From: Pseudomonas sp. JAI120
GTDB lineage: Bacteria > Pseudomonadota > Gammaproteobacteria > Pseudomonadales > Pseudomonadaceae
Direction of reading: 5' to 3'
DNA: 64,000 nucleotides
NCBI RefSeq assembly: GCF_014207255.1
Contig: NZ_JACHCZ010000003.1
Coordinates: forward strand, 370,813 to 434,812
The position numbers were made by a program, and so were the translations under genes. The notes beneath the pieces are model-generated. The model searched no databases, was not told where the DNA came from, and saw only the letters and a list, made by a program, of their open reading frames with translations. Every line of letters starts with the position of its first letter. The first letter of the stretch is position 1. Shown here in pieces: positions 44,835 through 53,431 of the stretch.

Positions 44835-44930
44835 AATGTGGGAGGGGGCTTGCTCCCGATAGCAGGGTGTCAGTCAGCTTAGCTGTAGCTGAGACACCGC
44901 CATCGGGGGCAAGCCCCCTCCCACACTTTT
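44835..44930. repeat. REP doublet, copy 3
   Basis: AATGTGGGAGGGGGCTTGC and its complement near the other end (GCAAGCCCCCTCCCACA) flank a centre with an inner stem (GTGTCAGTCAGCTTAGCTG...CTGAGACACC). It lies between the envelope operon and the convergent LysE gene. Confidence 0.88.
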
Positions 44931-44958
44931 AATGCGGTTTCTTCAGAGGTTCCGAGGT

Positions 44959-45591
44959 TTACGCCGTTGCGCGATGCAAGCTGGCCAGGAAACCCGCAGC
45001 CCCCACGAACAACCCGGCAAACGTACGGTTCACGCGCTTCTGCTGCTTGGGCGTGCGCAACAGGCGCAGGACTTTGGACGCCAACCCCGTATACCCCGCC
45101 ATTACGACCATATCGACGCTGATCATCGTCGCACCGATGATCAGGTACTGGACCAGCAGCGGCGCCTGCGGATTCACGAACTGCGGCAGCACCGCGAGCA
45201 TGAACACCAGGGCCTTGGGGTTGCTGGCGTTGACCAGGAAACCCCGGAACATCATCGCCATCGGCTTGCCGAGCGGGCGTATCGCCGCGTCATCGGCCAT
45301 GTCCATGGGCAAGGCACGCCATTGCTTGACGGCCAGGTACACAAGGTACGCCACACCAAACCATTTGATCGCATAGAACGCGGTCGACGACGCCGCCAGA
45401 ATGGCACCCAAACCGCCCGCCACCACGGCAATCTGCATTGCCAGGCCCAGTTGCAGGCCAATGGCGTTCCAGTAACCGCGCAGGAAACCGTATTGCAGGC
45501 CGCTGGACATTGAAGCGATGGCGCCGGCGCCAGGGGACAGGGAGATGATCCAACTTGCCAGGAAAAAGGCCAGCCACGTGTCGAGTGCCAT
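44959..45591 (-). CDS. LysE/RhtB-family amino-acid exporter
   Basis: 210 residues with six predicted spans. The family start WLAFFLASWIISLSPGAGAI and GFLVNASNPKALVFMLAVLP are RhtB hallmarks. These carriers export amino acids such as homoserine, threonine or lysine; the substrate cannot be told from the sequence. Confidence 0.87.
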   Translation of the reverse strand: MALDTWLAFFLASWIISLSPGAGAIASMSSGLQYGFLRGYWNAIGLQLGLAMQIAVVAGGLGAILAASSTAFYAIKWFGVAYLVYLAVKQWRALPMDMADDAAIRPLGKPMAMMFRGFLVNASNPKALVFMLAVLPQFVNPQAPLLVQYLIIGATMISVDMVVMAGYTGLASKVLRLLRTPKQQKRVNRTFAGLFVGAAGFLASLHRATA

Positions 45592-45682
45592 TGCACACCT
45601 CGGGAAAGAGTCAGCGATTGTTGTGCCTTAAGCTAACTCCGCCGACCAGAGGCTGGCTATAGATTTTTACAGGATGTAAACG

Positions 45683-46255
45683 CTAGCGGTCGCCCGAGAA
45701 CACATGGGTACCTGGCCAACGCCGCACCGAGCGCTGGAAGAACAAGCTGTTGGGCACCTGTACGATGGCGCTGTCGGTGCCTGCTGCTTCCACTTCGATC
45801 AGCGTGGTGTAGAGCAAGTTGATCGCCACTACCCTGCCCTTCACTCCTGGCTTGTCGACGGTATCCACCAACTCGACGATGTCACCGAGGCGAAATGGCC
45901 CGACGGTAAAGATCAGGATCGCGCACAGCAGGTTGGACAACACCGACCACATGGCGAAGAACGCCACTGCCGCCACCGCGACAAACCCCGACAGTGCGGT
46001 CCACAATACCGTGGCGGACACACCCAGCCGGCCCAGCACAAAGATCAACGCACTGCCCATGATCAGCCAACGCAATCCACCACGCAGCGGCATCAGCAAT
46101 TGCGGCGGGAACGGGTAGCGCTCACCCAGGCGTGTCAGGCCCTTGGCGACAAACCGCTGGGCGAGGTAGCCGGCCAGCAGGATCAGCAGGATTTGCACGC
46201 CGATCCATACAGGCTCGATCCATTGCGCAGGCAACGGCAGTTGCAAGGCTTCCAT
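45683..46255 (-). CDS. Small mechanosensitive channel (MscS-like)
   Basis: 190 residues with about three membrane spans. The pore-helix region ALSGFVAVAAVAFFAMWSVL with its Gly/Ala pattern and the following beta domain start FTVGPFRLGDIVELVDT identify MscS. The cytoplasmic part is short compared with the 286-residue E. coli MscS. It is coupled to the ABC-F gene (start and stop share one base). Confidence 0.82.
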   Translation of the reverse strand: MEALQLPLPAQWIEPVWIGVQILLILLAGYLAQRFVAKGLTRLGERYPFPPQLLMPLRGGLRWLIMGSALIFVLGRLGVSATVLWTALSGFVAVAAVAFFAMWSVLSNLLCAILIFTVGPFRLGDIVELVDTVDKPGVKGRVVAINLLYTTLIEVEAAGTDSAIVQVPNSLFFQRSVRRWPGTHVFSGDR

Positions 46256-48165
46256 CAGGACAGCGCCTCCAGCTCCGCTTGCAGGGTTTCCAGCAGTTCG
46301 AGGGCTTCCATCCAGGTTTCCTCCAATTGCCCTTCGCGGACCTTGAGCTTGGCCTGTTCAGCCAGCAGGTCGCGCAGCTCATCCTTGCGTGCCGCCTCGT
46401 ACACGGCGCTGTCACCCAGGCTGGCTTCGATCCTGGCCAGGCGCTCGTGCACCTTGCCCAACTCGGCCTCAAGCTTGTCGGCTTCGCGCTTGTGCGGCGC
46501 CAACTGCTGGCGCAGTGCGGCAGCGGCCTGGCGCTGGGCTTTCTTGTCGGTCTTGTCCGGGTTGACCGGGGTGTTGCTGACCGGCGCATTGCGCAGGCGG
46601 TAATCCGTGAGCCAGCGCGCGTAGTCGTCCAGGTCACCGTCGAACTCTTCGACTTTGCCATCCGCTACCAGCAGGAAGTTGTCGGTGGTGCTCTTGAGCA
46701 AGTGGCGATCGTGAGACACCACCAGTACCGCACCGCTGAACTCCTGCAAGGCCATGGTCAGCGCCAGGCGCATTTCCAGGTCGAGGTGGTTGGTCGGTTC
46801 GTCGAGCAGCAGCAGGTTCGGGCGGTCCCAGGCAATGAGCGCCAGGGCCAGGCGGGCTTTTTCGCCACCGGAGAAGTTCAGCACCGGCTCATCGATGCGC
46901 GCGCCACGGAAGTCAAAGCCACCGAGGAAGTCGCGCAGGGTTTGCTCGCGCTCGGTCGGCGCCAGGCGTTGCAGGTGCAGCAACGGGCTGGCCTTGGCGT
47001 CGAGGGAGTCCAACTGATGCTGGGCGAAATAGCCCACCACCAGGTTCTCGCCACGGGTCAGGCGACCGGCCAGGGGTTGCAGCTCGCCCGAGAGGTTCTT
47101 GATCAGCGTTGACTTGCCCGCGCCGTTAGGGCCGAGCAAACCAATGCGTGCACCCGGGGTGAGCTGCAGCTTGACCTTCTCCAGGATGGTTTTCTCGCCA
47201 TAACCCAGGCGGGCATCCGAAAGATCCAGCAAGGGGCTGGAGATCTTCACCGACTCGCGGAACACAAAGTCGAACGGCGAATCGACGTGGGCCGCCGACA
47301 GTTCTTCCATGCGCTCCAGGGCCTTGATCCGGCTCTGGGCCTGGCGGGCCTTGGTGGCCTGGGCCTTGAACCGGGCGATGTAGCTTTCCATGTGCGCACG
47401 CTGCGCCTGCTGCTTCTCGAACGCCTGCTGCTGCTGGGCCAGGCGCTCGGCACGCGCACGTTCGAACGCGGTGTAGCCGCCACGGTAGAGGGTGATTTTC
47501 TTCTGTTCGACGTGGGCGATGTTGTCGACCACGGCGTCAAGGAAATCCCGGTCGTGGGAAATCAGCAGCAAGGTGCCCTGATAGCTCTTGAGGAAGTCTT
47601 CCAGCCACAGGATCGCATCGAGGTCCAAGTGGTTGGTCGGTTCGTCGAGCAGCAACAGGTCCGAGGGGCACATCAGCGCCTGGGCCAAATTAAGGCGCAT
47701 GCGCCAGCCACCGGAGAAGTCGGCGACCGGGCGGTCCATCTGTTCGTTGGTGAAGCCAAGGCCGGCGAGCATCTTGCGGGCGCGGGCGTCGGCGGTGTAG
47801 CCGTCGGCACTGTCGAGTTCCGCATGCAGGCGGGCCTGGGCGGCGCCGTCCTGGGCTTTCTCGGCTTCGGCCAGGTCGTGTTGCACCTGGCGCAGACGCA
47901 GGTCGCCATCGAGGACGTAGTCGATCGCGATGCGGTCCAGGGTGTCGATCTCCTGGCGCATATGGGCGATGCGCCAGTCGGCCGGCAGCAAGCAGTCCCC
48001 GGAATCAGGGGTCAGCTCACCCAGCAGCAGGGCGAACAACGTGGATTTGCCGGCGCCGTTGGCACCGATCAGGCCGGCTTTGTGACCGGCGTGCAGGGTC
48101 AGCTCGGCGTCTTCGAGAAGACGTTGCGGGCCACGCTGTAATGTTAGGCTTTGAAGTCGGATCAT
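46255..48165 (-). CDS. ABC-F protein, YheS type
   Basis: 636 residues, matching E. coli YheS in length. Two ATPase domains have GANGAGKST and GPNGAGKST Walker A motifs, FSGGWRMRLNLAQAL and FSGGEKARLALALIAW signatures, and LLLLDEPTNHLDL twice. Between them lies the arginine-rich P-site linker (ARAERLAQQQQAFEKQQAQR). A charged coiled-coil tail ends the protein. ABC-F proteins act on ribosomes rather than transport. The start at 48165 (MIRLQSLTLQRG) is the family start; upstream frame is spurious. Confidence 0.92.
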   Translation of the reverse strand: MIRLQSLTLQRGPQRLLEDAELTLHAGHKAGLIGANGAGKSTLFALLLGELTPDSGDCLLPADWRIAHMRQEIDTLDRIAIDYVLDGDLRLRQVQHDLAEAEKAQDGAAQARLHAELDSADGYTADARARKMLAGLGFTNEQMDRPVADFSGGWRMRLNLAQALMCPSDLLLLDEPTNHLDLDAILWLEDFLKSYQGTLLLISHDRDFLDAVVDNIAHVEQKKITLYRGGYTAFERARAERLAQQQQAFEKQQAQRAHMESYIARFKAQATKARQAQSRIKALERMEELSAAHVDSPFDFVFRESVKISSPLLDLSDARLGYGEKTILEKVKLQLTPGARIGLLGPNGAGKSTLIKNLSGELQPLAGRLTRGENLVVGYFAQHQLDSLDAKASPLLHLQRLAPTEREQTLRDFLGGFDFRGARIDEPVLNFSGGEKARLALALIAWDRPNLLLLDEPTNHLDLEMRLALTMALQEFSGAVLVVSHDRHLLKSTTDNFLLVADGKVEEFDGDLDDYARWLTDYRLRNAPVSNTPVNPDKTDKKAQRQAAAALRQQLAPHKREADKLEAELGKVHERLARIEASLGDSAVYEAARKDELRDLLAEQAKLKVREGQLEETWMEALELLETLQAELEALS

Positions 48166-48215
48166 AATGGCGGCGGAGTCTACCAGCTTCGTTGGCCGCT
48201 GGCTTGGGTGTGAAT

Positions 48216-48680
48216 ATGTGCGCTGACCTGTGGAGCTTTGCCCTCTCGACTTACGCCCGGCCGGGCGTCGAAACCGTCTGCCTGCGCTTGCAAGAGCAAG
48301 GGGCGGACGTGTGCCTGTTGCTTTGCGGCGCGTGGCTGGAACAGCGGGGTGCGGCATTTGAGCCTGAACGTATGCGAACGCTTCAACAGCTAGCCCGTCC
48401 GTGGCAGGCACAGGTGATCGAACCGTTGCGGCAGTTGCGTGTGCAATGGCGCGCCATGGCGCAACAGGATGAGCCCCTGGCGGCGTTACGCGAGCGGGTC
48501 AAAGCCCTGGAACTGGATGCCGAACGGCAATTGCTGACGCGCCTGGAAGCGTTGGCGCAGGCATGGCCGAAAGGGGAGACGACTCAACAGAGGTGGTTGG
48601 AAGGACTGGCGGCTGAGGATGCCGCCAACCTTGACCATGACGCACTGCAGCAGCTGCGCGTCATGATCACCGGCACTTAG
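48216..48680 (+). CDS. TIGR02444 (DUF2390) family protein
   Basis: 154 residues starting MCADLWSFALSTYARPGVET. Contains CLRLQEQGADVCLLLCGAWL, typical for this small gammaproteobacterial family of unknown function. The ATG at 48216 is preferred to a TTG eight codons upstream. Divergent from the ABC-F gene with only 50 nt between; its stop overlaps the end of algP. Confidence 0.75.
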   Translation: MCADLWSFALSTYARPGVETVCLRLQEQGADVCLLLCGAWLEQRGAAFEPERMRTLQQLARPWQAQVIEPLRQLRVQWRAMAQQDEPLAALRERVKALELDAERQLLTRLEALAQAWPKGETTQQRWLEGLAAEDAANLDHDALQQLRVMITGT

Positions 48681-49834
48681 GAAGCGCTGGTTGGGGTGGT
48701 GCCTGGCGCTACCGGTGCAGGAGTGCTGCTGGCCGATGCGGTTGAAGCGGTGGACGCTGCGGGGGTTGCAGCAGGTGCAGCTGGCTTGGCCGGTGCTGGT
48801 TTTGCAGCAGCAGGCTTTGCAACTGGCTTGGCGGCTGGCTTGACAGCAGCAGGTTTGGCAGCCGGCTTGGCGGCTGGTTTTGCAGCAGCGGTTTTGGCAG
48901 CTGGCTTCGCGGCTGGTTTTGCAGCGGCGGTTTTGGCAACTGGCTTCGCGGCCGGTTTTGCAGCAGCAGTTTTGGCAGCTGGCTTCGCGGCTGGTTTTGC
49001 TGCAGCGGTTTTAGCAACTGGTTTCGCGGCTGGTTTTGCTGCAGCAGTTTTGGCAGCTGGCTTCGCGGCTGGTTTTGCTGCAGCGGTTTTGGCAGCTGGC
49101 TTCGCGGCTGGTTTTGCAGCAGCGGTTTTAGCAACTGGCTTCGCGGCTGGTTTTGCAGCAGCAGTTTTGGCAGCTGGCTTCGCGGCTGGTTTTGCAGCAG
49201 CGGTTTTGGCGGCTGGCTTCGCGGCTGGTTTTGCAGCAGCGGTTTTAGCAACTGGCTTCGCGGCTGGTTTTGCAGCAGCAGTTTTGGCAGCTGGCTTGGC
49301 GGCTGGTTTTGCAGCAGCGGTTTTGGCAGTTGGCTTGGCGGCTGGTTTTGCAGCAGCAGTTTTGGCAACTGGCTTGGCGGCTGGTTTTGCAGCAGCAGTT
49401 TTGGCAACTGGCTTGGCGGCCGCTTTAGCCGGTGCACGAGCACCCAGCACTTTCGCTACGGCTTCCTTCACACGACCAACGCCCTGGGCCAATTTCAGGC
49501 TTTCTTGAGCATCTTTTTTGAGTTGGGAAATGTAGGTGCGGGTTTCAGCTTGACGATCCTTGAGAGCATCCAGCAGGTCTTCGAGTTCTTTTACCGCGTC
49601 TTTGGCTTTGGCTTGTGCCTTGGCCTTGCCGGCAGTAGCAGCGTCTTGCAGTTTGGTGCGGGATTTATGCAGCTTTTCTTGCGCTTTACCGCGTTGTTTT
49701 TCCAGCTTGGCGAGCAGTTTTTCTGCATCGGCCAACGCTTGGGAACATGCGCTTTCCAGATGTTCGAGCAAGCTGCCCGAAAGTTGTTGGAGTAAATGCA
49801 ACGGGGTATTTACAGGCTTCTGTTTGGCCGACAT
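48677..49834 (-). CDS. algP: AlgP (AlgR3)-like histone H1-type protein with KPAA repeats
   Basis: 385 residues. The N-terminal 130 are helical and charged (LLEHLESACSQALADAEKLL, KELEDLLDALKDRQAETRTY). From residue 145 to 326 there are 14 tandem 13-residue units of the form KTAAAKPAAKP(V/A/T)A, then a KPAA-rich and Ser/Thr/Pro/Ala tail. This Lys-Ala-Pro composition matches P. aeruginosa AlgP, a DNA-binding regulator linked to alginate. The position between the ABC-F/TIGR02444 genes and an FKBP gene is also the same. Confidence 0.9.
   Translation of the reverse strand: MSAKQKPVNTPLHLLQQLSGSLLEHLESACSQALADAEKLLAKLEKQRGKAQEKLHKSRTKLQDAATAGKAKAQAKAKDAVKELEDLLDALKDRQAETRTYISQLKKDAQESLKLAQGVGRVKEAVAKVLGARAPAKAAAKPVAKTAAAKPAAKPVAKTAAAKPAAKPTAKTAAAKPAAKPAAKTAAAKPAAKPVAKTAAAKPAAKPAAKTAAAKPAAKPAAKTAAAKPAAKPVAKTAAAKPAAKPAAKTAAAKPAAKPAAKTAAAKPAAKPVAKTAAAKPAAKPAAKTAAAKPAAKPVAKTAAAKPAAKPAAKTAAAKPAAKPAAKPAAVKPAAKPVAKPAAAKPAPAKPAAPAATPAASTASTASASSTPAPVAPGTTPTSAS
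48857..49402. repeat. 39-bp tandem repeat array inside algP (14 units)
   Basis: Fourteen 39-bp units each encode 13 residues. Units vary at one codon (V, A or T), and the order (V,A,A) recurs, giving a 117-bp higher-order period. Such DNA is prone to slip and recombine, so copy number is probably variable between strains. Confidence 0.92.
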
Positions 49835-50026
49835 GGTTTACCTCCTGGCTGACGTGGGTGCGGCTCATACTAGCCCTCTGCTCTTACCGCCGCTAGGGCA
49901 TGTTGACAGTATCGTTTGCGTTGCGTTGCAACGTGCGAAAATTCTTATCGATATAACGAAAACAAGCGGCACTTTTTACGCACCGGCACTGGCATAATCC
50001 GTCGCACTTTCGGCAGGAGAATGCCC

Positions 50027-50704
50027 ATGTCGCGTTACCTTTTTCTTGTGCTGGGCCTGGCGATTTCTGCGGCCAATGCGAGCGAGCAATCACCGTCAAA
50101 AACCACGCCCCAAGACCAGCACGACCTCGCCTACAGCCTGGGCGCCAGCCTCGGTGAGCGTCTGCGCCAGGAAGTCCCGGGCCTGCAGATCCAGGCCTTG
50201 ATCGACGGCCTCAAACAAGCCTATCAAGGCAAGCCGCTGGTGTTGGATAACGCGCGCATCGAACAGATTCTTGCCCAGCATGAGGCACAGGCCGAAGCCG
50301 ACGTCCAAACCCCAAAAAGTGAACAGGCGCTCGCCGCCGAGCAGCAGTTTTTAACCAAGGAAAAAGCCGCGAAAGGGGTACGCGAGTTGGCCGATGGAAT
50401 CCTGCTCACGGAACTGACGCCCGGCAGTGGTAACAAGCCTGGCGCGAATGATCAGGTTCAAGTGAACTACGTTGGGCGATTGCCCGATGGCACGGTCTTC
50501 GATCAGAGCACACAACCCCAGTGGTTTCGCCTGGACAGTGTGATCAGTGGTTGGAGCAGCGCGTTGCAGCAGATGCCGGTCGGGGCCAAATGGCGCCTGG
50601 TGATCCCATCGACCCAGGCCTATGGTGCCGACGGTGCCGGTGAGTTGATCCCGCCCTATACGCCTCTGATATTCGAGATCGAATTGCTCGACACCCGTCA
50701 CTGA
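50027..50704 (+). CDS. FKBP-type peptidyl-prolyl cis-trans isomerase (Mip/FklB-like)
   Basis: 225 residues. A signal peptide (MSRYLFLVLGLAISAANA) is followed by an N-terminal dimerisation domain (DLAYSLGASLGERLRQE) and a long helix. The FKBP domain follows with VQVNYVGRLPDGTVFDQS, VISGWSSALQQMPVGAKWRL and IPSTQAYG. It accelerates proline isomerisation in the periplasm. CAGGAGA lies 6 nt before the 50027 ATG, so this start is preferred to the one at 50021. Confidence 0.9.
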   Translation: MSRYLFLVLGLAISAANASEQSPSKTTPQDQHDLAYSLGASLGERLRQEVPGLQIQALIDGLKQAYQGKPLVLDNARIEQILAQHEAQAEADVQTPKSEQALAAEQQFLTKEKAAKGVRELADGILLTELTPGSGNKPGANDQVQVNYVGRLPDGTVFDQSTQPQWFRLDSVISGWSSALQQMPVGAKWRLVIPSTQAYGADGAGELIPPYTPLIFEIELLDTRH

Positions 50705-50710
50705 CCCAAT

Positions 50711-50741
50711 AAAAAACGGCGCGCCATGCGCACCGTTTTTT
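50711..50741. terminator. Bidirectional terminator between FKBP and algQ genes
   Basis: AAAAAACGG-C-GCG pairs with CGC-A-CCGTTTTTT around CCATG, with one mismatch. The A and T runs at each side fit termination in both directions for two convergent genes. Confidence 0.85.
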
Positions 50742-50757
50742 ATCTCGCCAGCAATGA

Positions 50758-51216
50758 TCAAGCCTGAGTGGCAGCTTCTTCCTTATGAGCGTTGTGGAGC
50801 ACTTCGATCAGGCAATCTTCCAGTTCGAAACGCTCATGGAGCAGGCCACCCAACTCCTTGAATTTCTCAGCAACGCACTGGCCGGCATCACACAGGTCGG
50901 TGAACGCCAGCAGTTTCTCGGTAATGACATCGATGCGCGGATAAATAGTCTCGGCCAAGTCAAGACCACGCTTATCATCGAAGGCTTCCGCCTCTTTGGT
51001 CAGCTGCTCGTAGACACCGAAATGGCCAGCAGACACATAGTCCACCAACACTTCACAGAACTCCTGCAACGGCTTGCGATTCTCAGCCAGCGCCTCGGGC
51101 TTGGCGCCAAGAGCATCAAAGGCCCGAACCAGTTCGTGACGTGCCTTCAACCAGCTGTCGATCAGCTTGTGCACCCCACCCCAGCGTTCCTGAGCATTCT
51201 GACAACTTTCCAGCAT
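50758..51216 (-). CDS. algQ: AlgQ/Rsd anti-sigma-70 factor
   Basis: 152 residues, all-helical, starting MLESCQNAQERWGGVHKLID. The central HFGVYEQLTKEAEAFDDKRG and YPRIDVITEKLLAFTDLCD match AlgQ/Rsd, which binds sigma70 region 4 and frees core RNA polymerase for other sigma factors. In P. aeruginosa AlgQ affects alginate and siderophore genes. Same place between the FKBP and dsbH genes as in P. aeruginosa. Confidence 0.93.
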   Translation of the reverse strand: MLESCQNAQERWGGVHKLIDSWLKARHELVRAFDALGAKPEALAENRKPLQEFCEVLVDYVSAGHFGVYEQLTKEAEAFDDKRGLDLAETIYPRIDVITEKLLAFTDLCDAGQCVAEKFKELGGLLHERFELEDCLIEVLHNAHKEEAATQA

Positions 51217-51422
51217 GATGATCTCTCTTCCCTATAGGGGCGCTGCCGCCTGATGCCCACGCAACACTTCAAGGATAAAACAGCAGCGGGACAAGGCCGC
51301 GTCTGACAAACGGTTTCGATAACGCGTGCGGGCCAGATTATGCCCCCACGACTATGGCTTCAAGGTACGCAGGAGAGAAAGTTCATACAAGTGTTTAATC
51401 CCTTCCTACAAACTGCGGCCTC

Positions 51423-51443
51423 CGCTCAGCGCCTTGCTGAGCG
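51423..51443 (-). terminator. Stem-loop overlapping the dsbB-like stop codon
   Basis: CGCTCAGC (51423-51430) pairs with GCTGAGCG (51436-51443) around GCCTT, covering the stop region of the dsbB-like gene. No U tract follows, so termination strength is uncertain. Confidence 0.45.
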
Positions 51444-51947
51444 CAACGGACGACTCAAAAACAGTCGGGAAAACTGCATGACACCGAGGATCAACATGCC
51501 CAGGAAGAACAGCAGGCTCCACTCGGGAAGGCTCAGGTCAAACAGCGTCCAGCTTATTTCCATGCAATCGACAGTGCCTTTGACCGTCAATTGCAACGCC
51601 TGCCACAGCGACAGGTTTTCGATCATGTGACTGAGACTGGGCCAACAATCGGCGGCTTGATCCGGTGCGGCATTTTGCAGCAGCACCTGCCGTACGGCGG
51701 TGATGGCACCCAACAACGCACATGCCATGCTCGTAAACCCATACAGGTAAAAAGTGGAGCGCCTGGGGTTGTGGAGGGCGGCGACCAGATTGATCAGCGT
51801 GAAGGCAGCCAGAAAGGCCCGCTGCATCTGACACAGGAAACAAGGGCGTAACGAGGCACCGAACTCAAGATAGAAGGACGCACCCAACGTCAGCGCACCC
51901 GCCATGAACGCAAGGAAAAACAAGGAGCGTGAAGGGGCCAAAGACAT
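51426..51947 (-). CDS. dsbH: DsbB-family disulfide bond formation protein (DsbH)
   Basis: 173 residues with four membrane spans. The first redox pair is C36-C39 (RPCFLCQMQRAF), and the second periplasmic loop has C101 and C128, so all four DsbB cysteines are present. DsbB proteins reoxidise DsbA using quinone. P. aeruginosa has two DsbB copies; this one lies between algQ and hemY, as does its DsbH. Confidence 0.88.
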   Translation of the reverse strand: MSLAPSRSLFFLAFMAGALTLGASFYLEFGASLRPCFLCQMQRAFLAAFTLINLVAALHNPRRSTFYLYGFTSMACALLGAITAVRQVLLQNAAPDQAADCWPSLSHMIENLSLWQALQLTVKGTVDCMEISWTLFDLSLPEWSLLFFLGMLILGVMQFSRLFLSRPLRSARR

Positions 51948-52184
51948 GCTTTATCCGCATCGCGAGAGGTAGGTCGTTACGTTAGAGGAAAGGCCTGACC
52001 CCTTTCAATACGCGCCAGAGCAGACGATTCCGTGAGAACGTAGGGACATCCCGTCAGAGGATGGAAGACTTGAAGCGCATGAGCGTAGGAGTATGCTTCA
52101 AAGCCTCTCAGGGCCGGCATATGCGCAGCATTGAAGGGCTGGCTGTCAGACGGATCTGAACCAGCCCTCGACTTCTTTCCTACA
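51948..52184. other. Intergenic region between hemY and the dsbB-like gene
   Basis: 237 bp. The minus strand can be read as a 47-codon frame (51977-52120), but it lacks a ribosome-binding site, so it is not called. No strong terminator or promoter is visible. Confidence 0.4.
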
Positions 52185-53426
52185 TCAAACTCGGGCAGGA
52201 ACTGGCAGCGGAGACGCCAACAAGCGGTTATCCAATAAGCCCAGGCCTTCCTGGAACAGTTGGTTGCTGCGCTCAGTGTCGCCCAACTGGGCCAACAGCC
52301 GCGCCAATTCGGCACAGGCCTCGGGATTACGCTGTACCTGCAGGCTGCTTTCCAGGTAATCCCGCGCCTTGCCCCACAGGCTGTTTTGCAGACACAGACG
52401 ACCCAACGTCAACAACAGGCTGGCATCGCCCGGATGGTCCTTGAGCCAGCCTTCGGCAAATTTCAATTGCCGGGCCGGGTCACTGCCGCGCAGCAGGCCG
52501 TAGAGACGAATCAGGTGGCTGTCGTAGCCGCGCTTGATAGCACCGCGCAACGCCTCCTCCGCCTTGGTATCGGCGCCCAATTGACGCAGTTGTTCGGCAT
52601 AGGCCAAGACCAGTTGCGGCTCCTGGCGCTGGGCGGAAGTGAGTTGTTGCCAAGCCCGCTCAAGAGATTGCAAGCCGGCTTCGCCCTGCTCTTCGCGCTG
52701 GGCCGCCAGGCTCAGGTTCTCCCCCCAGGCACGACGCTCCAGTTCGGCCAATTCGCCGGCAGGCAACACCTTGTCCTTGCGCAGCTCCGGCAACAGGCGG
52801 ATCACCGACGACCAGTCGCCACGCTGCTGGTGCAGGCGCTGCAATTGGCGCAGCACTTGGCCGTTGTGGGGATGACGCTCGTGCATGGCCTGCAAGGTGG
52901 TGAGCGCGCCGTCAGTGTCGCCACGGTCCAACTGCAACTGCGCATGGCTCAAGGCAACCGCCAGCTCGGCTTGGGGCTGACGCTCCAGAGCGCGCTCAAG
53001 CAAACCGTCCGACTCTTCATAACGGCCCTGCTCATTCGCCGCCCGGGCCGCGCCCAGGTAGTACAGCAATGGCTGGCGCTCGGCTTCGGCGGCACGGTGC
53101 AGGTGACGTTCCGCACTGGCCCAACGTCCTTCGGCGAGGTCCATCTGGCCCTGTTCGATGGCAATCTGCACGCGGCGACTGCGGTTACGTCGCGACCACG
53201 GGTTAACCACGCCACCCGAGGTGGTGACCAGGCTCAGCAATACGCGGATCAAGTAGATGGCCAGGCCGAAGACAAACACCGCCACCACGGTAGCCCACAG
53301 GCTCGACTCGTAGTGCAGCACATGAGGGTAGGTAATCAGCACGTAGCCGGTGTGTTTCGAAATGCCCACAGCCAGTGCCAGGGCGATTGCAATCGCCAGC
53401 ACCAGGATCACATAGAAACGCTTCAT
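52185..53426 (-). CDS. hemY: HemY TPR membrane protein of the heme gene cluster
   Basis: 413 residues. Two N-terminal membrane spans (about 4-22 and 40-62) precede tandem TPR-like helices (AERHLHRAAEAERQPLLYYL, AALSHAQLQLDRGD type). This is the gammaproteobacterial HemY, a membrane-anchored TPR protein of unclear role, not protoporphyrinogen oxidase. Last gene in the hemCDXY series. Confidence 0.9.
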   Translation of the reverse strand: MKRFYVILVLAIAIALALAVGISKHTGYVLITYPHVLHYESSLWATVVAVFVFGLAIYLIRVLLSLVTTSGGVVNPWSRRNRSRRVQIAIEQGQMDLAEGRWASAERHLHRAAEAERQPLLYYLGAARAANEQGRYEESDGLLERALERQPQAELAVALSHAQLQLDRGDTDGALTTLQAMHERHPHNGQVLRQLQRLHQQRGDWSSVIRLLPELRKDKVLPAGELAELERRAWGENLSLAAQREEQGEAGLQSLERAWQQLTSAQRQEPQLVLAYAEQLRQLGADTKAEEALRGAIKRGYDSHLIRLYGLLRGSDPARQLKFAEGWLKDHPGDASLLLTLGRLCLQNSLWGKARDYLESSLQVQRNPEACAELARLLAQLGDTERSNQLFQEGLGLLDNRLLASPLPVPARV

Positions 53427-53431
53427 CGGTT

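Noticed and set aside
48857..49402. CRISPR array
   Set aside because: The repeats are adjacent, in frame and without unique spacers; they encode protein repeats.
48696..49508. 270-codon Gly/Ala/Phe-rich plus-strand frame opposite algP
   Set aside because: Arises from the complement of the KPAA repeats; the AlgP strand agrees with synteny and known composition.
51977..52120. 47-codon minus-strand frame downstream of hemY
   Set aside because: No ribosome-binding site and no recognisable family; the larger version of the frame overlaps hemY out of frame.
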